Assembly: GCF_014647535.1 (NCBI RefSeq)
Contig: NZ_BMPJ01000003.1
Span: 62,001 to 126,000 of the forward strand
Direction: 5' to 3'
DNA from: Thermus composti
GTDB taxonomy: Bacteria > Deinococcota > Deinococci > Deinococcales > Thermaceae
DNA length: 64,000 bases
Shown piece after piece: positions 9,380-18,105 of this stretch. Within the stretch, counting starts at the first letter, position 1. Each line of letters starts with the position of its first letter. The notes beneath the pieces were generated by a model. It worked only from the letters and a program-made list of their open reading frames with translations, was not told the origin of the DNA and did no database searches. Made by a program: the position numbers and the translations under genes.

Positions 9380-9520
9380 ATGCCGGCTTGGGTGCGCTAC
9401 GCCTTGGCTTTAGGGCTTCTGGCCTTGGCCCTCCTCTTGGAGGCCTACCGGGCCCCTTTGCTCCTCCTTTCGGGCCTCGTCCTCCTCTTGGGCCGGCCCC
9501 GGGCCTGCCCTAGGGCTTGA
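9380..9520 (+). CDS. Putative 46-aa single-span membrane peptide
   Basis: A short frame starts at ATG 9380, ten bases after the HARE-HTH stop, and ends with TGA at 9518-9520. The product is almost entirely hydrophobic (Leu/Ala rich, residues about 5-38) with Arg-rich ends, as expected for one or two membrane spans. There is a weak purine-rich site (GATGGGAG) upstream. I know no family. Leu-rich frames arise easily in this G+C-rich DNA, so it could be spurious; its position in an otherwise empty 180-bp gap is the main support. Confidence 0.4.
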   Translation: MPAWVRYALALGLLALALLLEAYRAPLLLLSGLVLLLGRPRACPRA

Positions 9521-9552
9521 CGGGAAGGCCTTGGGGGAGAAGACTTGGGGGC

Positions 9553-10779
9553 GTGGACGCTTTTCAGAGGAACCTGGAAAGGCTTGCGGAGCTCGCCATC
9601 CGCGTGGGGCTCAACCTGGAGGAAGGCCAAGAAATCATCGCCACCGCCCCCATTGAGGCGGTGGACTTCGTCCGCCTCCTGGCGGAAAAGGCCTACAAAG
9701 CCGGGGCAAGCCTCTTCACCGTGATCTACGGGGACAACGCCCTGACGAGGAAGCGGCTAAGCCTGGTACCCGAAGAGGCCCTGGACAAGGCCCCGGCCTG
9801 GCTTTACGAGGGGATGGGCAAGGCCTTCCGGGAAGGGGCCGCCCGGCTTGCCGTCTCGGGCAACGATCCCAAGGCCCTGGAAGGCCTTCCCCCGGAACGG
9901 GTGGGCCGGGCCCAAAAGGCCAATGCCCGCGCCTACAAGCCCGCCCTCGAGGCCATCACCGAGTTCGTCACCAACTGGACCATCGTCCCCTTCGCCCACC
10001 CGGGCTGGGCCAAGGCGGTCTTCCCCGCCCTTTCCGAGGAAGAAGCGGTGAGGAGGCTTTGGGAGGCCATCTTCCAGGCCACCCGGGCTGACCAGGAGGA
10101 CCCCATCGCCGCCTGGGAGGCCCACAACCGCTACCTCCACGAGAAGGTGGCCTACCTGAACGCCCGCCGCTTCCACGCCCTCCACTTCCAAGGCCCGGGG
10201 ACGGACCTGGTGGTGGGCCTGGCGGAAGGCCACCTCTGGCAGGGCGGGGCCACCCCCACGAAGAAGGGCCGCCTCTGCAACCCCAACCTGCCCACGGAGG
10301 AGGTCTTCACCGCCCCCCACCGGGAGCGGGTGGAGGGGGTGGTGCGCGCAAGCCGCCCCCTGGCCCTGGGGGGCACCCTGGTGGAGGGGATCTTCGCCCG
10401 CTTTGAACGGGGCGTGGCGGTGGAGGTGCGGGCGGAGAAAGGCGAGGAGGTGCTTAAACGCCTTCTGGACACGGACGAGGGGGCGAGGCGCCTGGGCGAG
10501 GTGGCCCTGGTCCCCGCCGACAACCCCATCGCCAAAACGGGCCTCGTCTTCTTGGACACCCTCTTTGACGAGAACGCGGCCAGCCACATCGCCTTCGGCC
10601 AGGCTTACCAGGAAACCCTCGAGGGCCGCCCAAGCGGGGCCGAGTTCCTAAGGCGCGGGGGCAACGAAAGCCTCGTCCACATAGACTGGATGATCGGCTC
10701 CGAGGAGGTGGACGTGGACGGGCTCTACGAGGATGGGACCCGCATTCCCCTGATGCGCCGGGGAAGGTGGGTGGTCTAA
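9553..10779 (+). CDS. Aminopeptidase T (M29 family metallopeptidase)
   Basis: M29 aminopeptidases remove N-terminal residues with two metal ions held by Glu, His and Asp in the C-terminal half. The 408-aa product matches T. thermophilus aminopeptidase T in length and sequence. Visible features are LEEGQEIIATAPIEAVDF at the N-terminus, TNWTIVPFAHPGWAK in the middle and, in the metal region, FFDTLFDENAASHIAFGQAY-type sequence (here LDTLFDENAASHIA), GGNESLVHIDWMIGS and the final RRGRWVV. I chose GTG 9553 because family members begin with DAF; an in-frame ATG at 9517 overlaps the upstream peptide stop and would add 12 unrelated residues. A strong terminator follows. Confidence 0.95.
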   Translation: MDAFQRNLERLAELAIRVGLNLEEGQEIIATAPIEAVDFVRLLAEKAYKAGASLFTVIYGDNALTRKRLSLVPEEALDKAPAWLYEGMGKAFREGAARLAVSGNDPKALEGLPPERVGRAQKANARAYKPALEAITEFVTNWTIVPFAHPGWAKAVFPALSEEEAVRRLWEAIFQATRADQEDPIAAWEAHNRYLHEKVAYLNARRFHALHFQGPGTDLVVGLAEGHLWQGGATPTKKGRLCNPNLPTEEVFTAPHRERVEGVVRASRPLALGGTLVEGIFARFERGVAVEVRAEKGEEVLKRLLDTDEGARRLGEVALVPADNPIAKTGLVFLDTLFDENAASHIAFGQAYQETLEGRPSGAEFLRRGGNESLVHIDWMIGSEEVDVDGLYEDGTRIPLMRRGRWVV

Positions 10780-10797
10780 GCACCCCAAAGGGCAAGG

Positions 10798-10821
10798 GGC
10801 CCCGCGTGGCGGGGCCTTTTT
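10798..10821 (+). terminator. Rho-independent terminator after aminopeptidase T
   Basis: An 8-bp perfect stem (GGCCCCGC / GCGGGGCC) with a GTG loop is followed by five T residues. It separates this gene from the convergent sulfhydrylase gene; the following 48 bp are unusually A/T rich and hold nothing I recognise. Confidence 0.9.
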
Positions 10822-10869
10822 CTATTCGTAGATTATTTCACGATTCGTCAGGCTTGTGCCAACGCTCTC

Positions 10870-12117
<1,248 letters not shown>

Positions 12118-12531
12118 CTAGCGCACGAGGAGCACCGGACAGGGGGCCTCGGCCACCACCCGTTGGCTTTGGCTTCCCAGGAAGAGGCTTCCCAAGGCCC
12201 CAAGCCCCCGGGTGCCCATGACGATGAGGTCCGCCTTCTCCCCGCGGGCGGCCTCGAGGATGGCCTGGGCGGGGGCGCCCTCCAAAAGAAGGGCGTCCTC
12301 CTTGGGAACCCCGGTGAGGGCCCGGGCCTCGGCCAAGATCCTTTCCGCCCGCTCCAGGCGCCGCTTCAAGGCCTCTTCAAAAAAGGGCTCCCCCAGGTAG
12401 TCGGGAACGGGCTCGTAAGCGTGGACCACGAGAAGCCTCGCCCCGTGGGCCTGGGCCTCGGCCTTGGCCACCTCCGCCGCCCGCTTGGCGTGGTCCGAGC
12501 CGTCGTAGGCGAGAAGGATCGTCCGGAACAT
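12118..12531 (-). CDS. Universal stress protein (UspA family, ATP-binding type)
   Basis: A 137-aa single-domain Usp protein. The N-terminal TILLAYDGSDHAKRA carries the Asp that binds adenine, and the C-terminal GTRGLGALGSLFLGSQSQRV fits the G-x2-G-x9-G-(S/T) ATP-binding loop. It closely resembles a T. thermophilus Usp protein of the same length. Family members form dimers and bind ATP, AMP or cAMP; the cellular role is unclear. Its start has no ribosome site but a TAAGCT hexamer 6 nt upstream, directly after the hslO stop, so a leaderless transcript is possible in addition to read-through from hslO. Confidence 0.95.
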   Translation of the reverse strand: MFRTILLAYDGSDHAKRAAEVAKAEAQAHGARLLVVHAYEPVPDYLGEPFFEEALKRRLERAERILAEARALTGVPKEDALLLEGAPAQAILEAARGEKADLIVMGTRGLGALGSLFLGSQSQRVVAEAPCPVLLVR

Positions 12532-12543
12532 GCCCTAAGCTTA

Positions 12544-13569
12544 TCAGGCCTGGGGGCGGGTCTCCGAAGGGAGCTCCACCTTGCGGCCGCAGCGGCAGGT
12601 CTCCCCTTCTATGCGGAAAAGGGTGCCGTCCGCTTTGGGGTAAAGCCAAAGCGCCCCGCAGTCGGGGCAGCGCACCTCGGCCACCAGGGAGCGGATCTCC
12701 TCCGGGCTAAAGCGGTAGACCTCCCCGCACCAGTGGCAGACCACCTCGGCCCCCCCGTCCTTAACGATCATCTCCTCCCTTTCCTCCGGGGTGAAGAAGA
12801 CCAGGGCCTCCAGGGCCTTTTCCCGGTTGCAGCGGCACCGGAAGCGGGCGGGGATCTCGTTTTGGAGGTAGCCCAAGGCCCTTAGGTCCGTGCGGGCAAA
12901 GCCTAAGCCCGCCAAAAGGACCTCCAAGGCCCCCTCCAGGCCCTTTTCCCGAAGGAGGGGGGTGAGGCCGGGAAGGCCCTTCAGGTTGGCCTCGAGGCGG
13001 CCCAAGACCTCCTCCCCCGCCCCCGGCAACACCTGGATGGCCACACCCCCCGCCACCTCCACCTCCCCTTCCCCCTTGACCCGCACCCCCAAAAGCACCG
13101 CCGAGGGGATCTGCTCCGATTGCCAGAGGTAGTGGGCCAGGTCCTCGGCGATCTCCCCCGAGACCAGGGGCACGGTGCTGGTGTAAACCTCCCCGTTAGG
13201 GAGGCTCCGGTCCACCCGCAAGACCCCGCCCCCCACGAGCTCCCCCACGTTGAGCTTCCCGTCCTCCCTCAAGGGCACCTCGGCCTTGGGGTTCTTCACG
13301 TAGCCCCGCACGTTCCCCTGGGGGTCGGCCTCCACCACGATCCCCCCCAAGGGCCCCGTCCCCTCCACCCGGAGGGTGATCCGCTCCTTGGGGGTTTTTA
13401 GGAGAAGCTGCGCCAGAAGGAGCGCCCCGGTCATGGCGCGCCCGAGGGCAGCGGTGGCCGTGGGGGAAAGCCCGTGGCGAAGCCTCGCCTCCTCCACCAC
13501 GTCCGTGGTCTCGGCGGCCACCACCCGCAAATTCCCTTCCCCGGCCAAGCCCCGAAGAATCCTTCCCAT
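12544..13569 (-). CDS. hslO: Hsp33-family redox chaperone with an extra C-terminal zinc ribbon
   Basis: Hsp33 is a holdase that unfolds and dimerises when its zinc cysteines are oxidised. The 341-aa protein has the full N-terminal core (AAETTDVVEEARLRHGLSPTA; GNVRGYVKNP; LVSGEIAEDLAHYLWQSEQ) and the redox switch C245-x-C247 and C278-x2-C281. Canonical Hsp33 proteins are about 290 residues; here about 50 residues follow, with a second quartet C301-x2-C304 and C325-x-C327 shaped like a zinc ribbon. The ATG at 13569 is preceded by CATAAT 8 nt upstream (leaderless). The gene is divergent from cysS and heads the hslO-uspA-sulfhydrylase run. Confidence 0.93.
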   Translation of the reverse strand: MGRILRGLAGEGNLRVVAAETTDVVEEARLRHGLSPTATAALGRAMTGALLLAQLLLKTPKERITLRVEGTGPLGGIVVEADPQGNVRGYVKNPKAEVPLREDGKLNVGELVGGGVLRVDRSLPNGEVYTSTVPLVSGEIAEDLAHYLWQSEQIPSAVLLGVRVKGEGEVEVAGGVAIQVLPGAGEEVLGRLEANLKGLPGLTPLLREKGLEGALEVLLAGLGFARTDLRALGYLQNEIPARFRCRCNREKALEALVFFTPEEREEMIVKDGGAEVVCHWCGEVYRFSPEEIRSLVAEVRCPDCGALWLYPKADGTLFRIEGETCRCGRKVELPSETRPQA

Positions 13570-13577
13570 ACCCCGCC

Positions 13578-13599
13578 ATTATGCCACGGGGCCTATAAT
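13578..13599. promoter_or_regulatory. Divergent leaderless promoters of hslO and cysS
   Basis: TATAAT (13594-13599, plus) lies 7 nt before the cysS ATG and CATAAT (13578-13583, minus) lies 8 nt before the hslO ATG. The whole intergenic gap is 37 bp; neither side has a clear -35 or a ribosome site. Confidence 0.6.
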
Positions 13600-13606
13600 C
13601 CCCCAT

Positions 13607-15049
13607 ATGGGCCTCGTGATCTACGACACCCTAAGGCGGGCCAAGGTGCCCTTTGAACCGGCGGTCCCCGGCCACGTGGGGATCTACGTCTGCGGCCCCA
13701 CGGTCTACTCCGACCCTCATCTGGGCCACGCCCGGGGGCCCATCGTCTACGACGTCCTAAGGCGCTACTTCCTCCACAAGGGCTACAAGGTGCGCTTCGT
13801 CTCCAACATCACCGACGTGGGCCACCTCACCGACGACGCCGACGAGGGCGAGGACAAGATCGTACGGAGGGCCAAGCTGGAGCGCCTCGAGCCCATGGAG
13901 GTGGCCGACAAGTACATGTGGAGCTACTTTGACGCCATGCAGGCCCTGAACGTCCTCAGGCCCTCCATCGCCCCCAGGGCCACGGGCCACATCCCGGAGA
14001 TGCTAGAACTCACCCAAAGGCTTTTGGAGCGGGGCGTGGCCTACGAGCGCAAGGGAAGTGTCTACTTCCGGGTGAGGGCCTTCCCCGAGTACGGGAAGCT
14101 TTCCGGGAAAAGGCTGGAAGAGCTCAGGGCGGGGGCCCGGGTGGAGGTGCGGGAGGAGAAGGAGGACCCCTTGGACTTCGCCCTCTGGAAGGCGGCCGAG
14201 CCGGGGCACCTCATGCGCTGGAAAAGCCCCTGGGGGGAGGGCTACCCCGGGTGGCACATTGAGTGCACCGCCATGAGCCTCAAGTACCTGGGGGAGGGGT
14301 TTGACCTCCACGCGGGCGGCATAGACCTTCAGTTCCCCCACCACGAGTGCGAGATCGCCCAGGCGGAGGCGGCGGGCTTCCGCTTCGCCCGCCACTGGAT
14401 GCACCACAACCACGTCCTCCTGGAGGGGGAGAAGATGGCCAAAAGCACGGGGAACCTGGTCCTCCTCCACGACCTCCTGAAAGCCCACGAGCCCATGGCC
14501 CTCCGCTTCTACCTCCTCCAGACCCACTACCGAAGCCCCATGGACTTCACCTGGGAGGGCCTGGAAAGCGCCAAGCGGGGCTACGCCCGCCTCCTCCAGG
14601 CCTACCGGGAGGTGCGCCAGCGCAGAAAAACCGCCCCTCCCGGCACCACCCCCGGGCTGGAAAGGGCCTTGGACGCCTTGGAAAAGGCCTTCATGGAGGC
14701 CATAGAGGACGACCTCTCCACCCCCGAGGCCCTGGCCGCCTTCTTCACCTTCCTGCCCGAGCTCCACAAACTCCTCCCCGAGGCCAAGGGGGAAAGCCTG
14801 GCCCGGGCCGAGGCGGTCTTCCACACCCTGGGCGAGGGGATCCTGGGGATCTTCCCGGAAAGGGTCTTAGAGGAAAGGCTTTCCGGGCCCCTCCTCGAGG
14901 GCCTCATAGAACTCCTCTTGGAGCTCAGGGAGGAGGCGAGGCGGGCCAAGGACTACGAGAAAAGCGACCGCATCCGGGAAAGGCTAAGGGCCCTCGGGGT
15001 CATCGTGGAGGACACCAAGGAGGGCCCCAAGTGGCGGCTGGAGCTTTAA
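13607..15049 (+). CDS. cysS: Cysteinyl-tRNA synthetase
   Basis: A class I aminoacyl-tRNA synthetase of 480 aa that charges tRNA-Cys. It has the zinc/cysteine site [17 protein letters not shown] with the HLGH form of the HIGH motif, [10 protein letters not shown] with zinc ligands, the [10 protein letters not shown] segment and the KMAKSTGN form of the KMSKS loop, followed by the helical anticodon-binding domain ending [18 protein letters not shown] place the start at 13607 (MGLVIYDTL) because TATAAT is 7 nt upstream; longer in-frame starts run into hslO antisense. Two hairpins follow the gene. Confidence 0.97.
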   Translation: MGLVIYDTLRRAKVPFEPAVPGHVGIYVCGPTVYSDPHLGHARGPIVYDVLRRYFLHKGYKVRFVSNITDVGHLTDDADEGEDKIVRRAKLERLEPMEVADKYMWSYFDAMQALNVLRPSIAPRATGHIPEMLELTQRLLERGVAYERKGSVYFRVRAFPEYGKLSGKRLEELRAGARVEVREEKEDPLDFALWKAAEPGHLMRWKSPWGEGYPGWHIECTAMSLKYLGEGFDLHAGGIDLQFPHHECEIAQAEAAGFRFARHWMHHNHVLLEGEKMAKSTGNLVLLHDLLKAHEPMALRFYLLQTHYRSPMDFTWEGLESAKRGYARLLQAYREVRQRRKTAPPGTTPGLERALDALEKAFMEAIEDDLSTPEALAAFFTFLPELHKLLPEAKGESLARAEAVFHTLGEGILGIFPERVLEERLSGPLLEGLIELLLELREEARRAKDYEKSDRIRERLRALGVIVEDTKEGPKWRLEL

Positions 15050-15053
15050 AGTA

Positions 15054-15081
15054 CCCCACCGCGGCTAAAGCCGCGGTGGGG
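15054..15081. other. Perfect 12-bp inverted repeat after cysS
   Basis: CCCCACCGCGGC and GCCGCGGTGGGG flank a TAAA loop. There is no T-run after it on either strand, so it is not a standard terminator by itself; it may stabilise the cysS mRNA 3' end ahead of the true terminator 19 bp downstream. Confidence 0.7.
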
Positions 15082-15099
15082 GCCCCTTAGCGGGCTAGG

Positions 15100-15132
15100 A
15101 AACCCCCCCAGGCCGCGGCCTGGGGGGGTTTT
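15100..15132. terminator. Bidirectional terminator between cysS and the beta-oxidation operon
   Basis: A long perfect stem (CCCCCCCAGGCC / GGCCTGGGGGGG) is flanked by AAA on the left and TTTT on the right, so it gives a U-tract in both directions for the convergent genes. Confidence 0.88.
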
Positions 15133-15141
15133 CCCGAAGGC

Positions 15142-16869
15142 CTAGCGGATGGGGTAGCCCTCGGCCTCGAGGACCGCCCGGGCGATCTCCCGCCTCAGGG
15201 CGATGAAGTCCGTGGGGGGACGCTTGGTGAGGCGGCGCGCCGCCGAGAGGATAAAGCCCTGCTCGTCCCCCTGGGCCAGGCGGGGCACCACCTGGGACGC
15301 CCGCATCTGGGCCCGGTCCGCCGCCTGGTAGAGGTAGAGCTGAGCCATCTTCTGGGCCACCCCCCCAAGCCTCCGGGCCCGGAGCAGGGCGCTTTCTGCG
15401 GCGTAGATGTCAATGAGGAGGTCAGCCGCCGCCGCCAGAAGCTCCTCCTCCTCCTCCAGCTTCTGCTGGAAGCGCATGGCCCCAAGACCGGAGAGCATCA
15501 GGGCGAGCTTCTTCAGGTTCTGAAGGAGGGCGGCCTCCTGGTCCTCGGGCTCGTCAAAGCTCGGGGACATGAGCTCGTCCTGGAGCTTGGTGGCCGCCTG
15601 GACCAGGGGCAACTCCCCCTTCATGGCCCGCCTCAAGAGCATCCCGGGGATGAGGAGGCGGTTGATCTCGTTGGTCCCCTCAAAGATCCGGTTGATGCGG
15701 GCATCCCGGTAGGCCCGTTCAATGGGGTACTCCTGGATGTAGCCGTAGCCCCCGTGGATCTGCACCCCCTCGTCCACGGCGTAGGCGAGCACCTCGGAGC
15801 CCAGCACCTTGATGATGCTGGCCTCCACGGCGTACTCCTCAATCCCCGTCATCACCGCCTCGGGGCCCTTCTTGTCCCCGATGGCCTCGTCAATGAGGCC
15901 CATGGTGCGGTAGACGGCGCTCTCCCCGGCGAAGATCCGGGTGGCCATCTCCGCCAGCTTCTCCTGGATGAGGCCGAACTCGGCGATGGGCTTTCCGAAC
16001 TGGACCCGCTCCTTGGCGTACTTGGTGGAGATCTCCAAGGCCAGCTTGGCCCCGCCGATGGAGCCCGCCCCCAGCTTGTACCGGCCCACGTTGAGGATGT
16101 TGAAGGCGATCTTGTGGCCCTTGCCGATCTCCCCAAGGACGTTCTCTACCGGGACCTTGACGTCCTCCAGGATCACCTGCCGGGTGCTGGAGGACTTGAT
16201 GCCCATCTTTTTCTCCTCCGCACCCAGCTGGATCCCGAAGCTTTTCTCCACGATGAAGGCAGTGAACTTCTCCCCGTCCACCTTGGCGAAGACGATGAAG
16301 ACGTCGGCAAACCCGGCGTTGGAAATAAACTGCTTAACCCCGTTCAGGATGTAGTATTTCCCGTCCTCGGAAAGCGTGGCCCGGGTCTTGCCGGAAAGGG
16401 CGTCGGACCCCGCCCCAGGCTCGGTGAGGCAGTAGGCCCCGATGAGCTCCCCGGTCACCATCCTGGGCAGGTACTTGCGCTTCTGCTCCTCGTTGCCGAA
16501 GTAGATGATGGGGAGCATGGCCAAGGTGGTGTGGGCCCCGTGGGTCACGGCGAAGCCCCCAAGCCCGGAGAGGTTCTCGGCGATCACCGTGGAGACGGTC
16601 TTGGGTAGGTCCAGCCCCCCGTACTCCTCGGGGGTTTCCGCCCCCAGGAGGCCCAGCTCCCCCGCCTTGCGGAGAAGCTCCCGGTTGAGCTCAAGCTCCC
16701 CGTGTTCCAGCCGCTCCAGGAGGGGAAGGACCTCCTTCTCGGCGAAGGTCCTCGTGGTCTTGGCGATCTCCCGGATGGTGGGGTCAAAGTCCTCGGGGGT
16801 GTAGATCCGCTCGGGAGCCTCCAAAAGCCAGCCGCCGCCCTTTTGCCAAAGCTTCTTCTCCTGCGTCAT
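15142..16869 (-). CDS. Long acyl-CoA dehydrogenase (FadE/VLCAD-like)
   Basis: The 575-aa flavoenzyme is longer than usual (about 380 aa) by a C-terminal extension of about 165 residues. The core shows YCLTEPGAGSDALSG, FISNAGFADV, RVQFGKPIAEF, VQIHGGYGYIQEYP and FEGTNEINRLL, where the Glu is at the catalytic base position of many family members. The C-terminal part (about 410-575) is helical, like the membrane-associating or dimer domain of very-long-chain dehydrogenases. The start at 16869 follows AGGAGGTAGG. It is the third gene of the leftward operon after the multifunctional protein and thiolase genes, so it probably acts on long-chain acyl-CoA with the ETF encoded at 2872-4569. Confidence 0.95.
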   Translation of the reverse strand: MTQEKKLWQKGGGWLLEAPERIYTPEDFDPTIREIAKTTRTFAEKEVLPLLERLEHGELELNRELLRKAGELGLLGAETPEEYGGLDLPKTVSTVIAENLSGLGGFAVTHGAHTTLAMLPIIYFGNEEQKRKYLPRMVTGELIGAYCLTEPGAGSDALSGKTRATLSEDGKYYILNGVKQFISNAGFADVFIVFAKVDGEKFTAFIVEKSFGIQLGAEEKKMGIKSSSTRQVILEDVKVPVENVLGEIGKGHKIAFNILNVGRYKLGAGSIGGAKLALEISTKYAKERVQFGKPIAEFGLIQEKLAEMATRIFAGESAVYRTMGLIDEAIGDKKGPEAVMTGIEEYAVEASIIKVLGSEVLAYAVDEGVQIHGGYGYIQEYPIERAYRDARINRIFEGTNEINRLLIPGMLLRRAMKGELPLVQAATKLQDELMSPSFDEPEDQEAALLQNLKKLALMLSGLGAMRFQQKLEEEEELLAAAADLLIDIYAAESALLRARRLGGVAQKMAQLYLYQAADRAQMRASQVVPRLAQGDEQGFILSAARRLTKRPPTDFIALRREIARAVLEAEGYPIR

Positions 16870-16879
16870 GGCCTACCTC

Positions 16880-18073
16880 CTATGCCGGATACACCTCAAA
16901 CACGCCGGCAGCCCCCATGCCGCCGCCGATGCACATGGTCACGAGGCCATACCCCCCGCCCCTCCGGGAAAGCTCGCTGATGAGCTGGGCGGTGAGCTTG
17001 GCCCCCGTGGCCCCCAAGGGGTGGCCCAAGGCGATGGCCCCGCCGTTCACGTTGGTCTTCTCCTCGGGCATCTCCAGGGTGCGCATCACCGCCAGGACCT
17101 GGGCGGCGAAGGCCTCGTTGAACTCAATGAGGTCAATCTGGTCTAGCTTCAGCCCCGCCCGTTCCAAGGCCTTGGGCACCGCCTTCACTGGGCCGATCCC
17201 CATGATGTCGGGCTCCACCCCGGCCACGGCGAAGCTCACGAAACGGGCCAGGGGCTTAAGCCCCAAAGCCTCCGCCTTCTCCCGGCTCATGACGACCACC
17301 GCCGCCGCCCCGTCGGAGTAGGGGCTGGAGTTGCCGGCGGTGACGGTGCCTCCCTTCTTGAAGGCGGGCTTGAGCTTGGCCAGGGCCTCGAGGCTGGTGT
17401 CGGGGCGGACCGTCTCGTCCCGGTCAAACAGGACCTCCTCCACCTGCTTCTTGGTGCCCTGGTACCGGACCTTGGGCACCCGGATGGGCACCACCTCCGT
17501 AAAGCGCCCCTCGGCCCAGGCCTGGGCCGCCCGCTGGTGGCTGCGCAAGGCCCACTTGTCCTGGTCCTCCCGGCTTATGCCGAAGCGCTCCGCCACCCTT
17601 TCGGCGGTGAAGCCCATGCCGATGTAGGTGGAGTAGGTCTCGGGGCTCCACTCCGTGGGGGTAAGGTCGGGGTGGAGGCGGGTGTGGTAGCCGGACATGG
17701 GCACCTGGCTCATCATCTCCACCCCGCCCGCCAAGACCGCCTCCGCCATCCCGGTCATCACCGCCTGGGCGGCCATGGCGATGGTCTGGAGGCCGCTGGA
17801 GCAGAAGCGGTTGACCGTGGCCCCCGCCACCTCAATGGGGAAGCCCGCCCGGAGGAGGGCCAGACGGGCGATGTTAAGCCCCTGGGCCGCCTCCGGCATG
17901 GCGCACCCCCAAAGCACGTCCTCAAGCTCCTTGGGGTCCAGGCCAATCCGTTCCACCGCCTGCCGCATCACCTGGGCCGAAAGGTCCACAGGATGGAGCT
18001 CCGCCAAGGCCCCATCCTTTTTACCCCGGGCCACAGGGCTCCGAACCGCGCTGACGATTACTGCCTCCCGCAT
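16880..18073 (-). CDS. fadA: Acetyl-CoA acyltransferase (3-ketoacyl-CoA thiolase)
   Basis: The 397-aa thiolase cleaves 3-ketoacyl-CoA with CoA. Catalytic residues are visible: nucleophile Cys in [15 protein letters not shown] (near residue 90), His in [11 protein letters not shown] and [10 protein letters not shown], and the second Cys in [11 protein letters not shown]. The first residues [16 protein letters not shown] are typical. It lies 32 bp downstream of fadB in the same operon, as in other beta-oxidation loci. FadA function is favoured over a biosynthetic acetoacetyl-CoA thiolase because of this context. Confidence 0.95.
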   Translation of the reverse strand: MREAVIVSAVRSPVARGKKDGALAELHPVDLSAQVMRQAVERIGLDPKELEDVLWGCAMPEAAQGLNIARLALLRAGFPIEVAGATVNRFCSSGLQTIAMAAQAVMTGMAEAVLAGGVEMMSQVPMSGYHTRLHPDLTPTEWSPETYSTYIGMGFTAERVAERFGISREDQDKWALRSHQRAAQAWAEGRFTEVVPIRVPKVRYQGTKKQVEEVLFDRDETVRPDTSLEALAKLKPAFKKGGTVTAGNSSPYSDGAAAVVVMSREKAEALGLKPLARFVSFAVAGVEPDIMGIGPVKAVPKALERAGLKLDQIDLIEFNEAFAAQVLAVMRTLEMPEEKTNVNGGAIALGHPLGATGAKLTAQLISELSRRGGGYGLVTMCIGGGMGAAGVFEVYPA

Positions 18074-18105
18074 CGCATCCCCCTATCGTTTTCCAGTTCT
18101 TTGGC

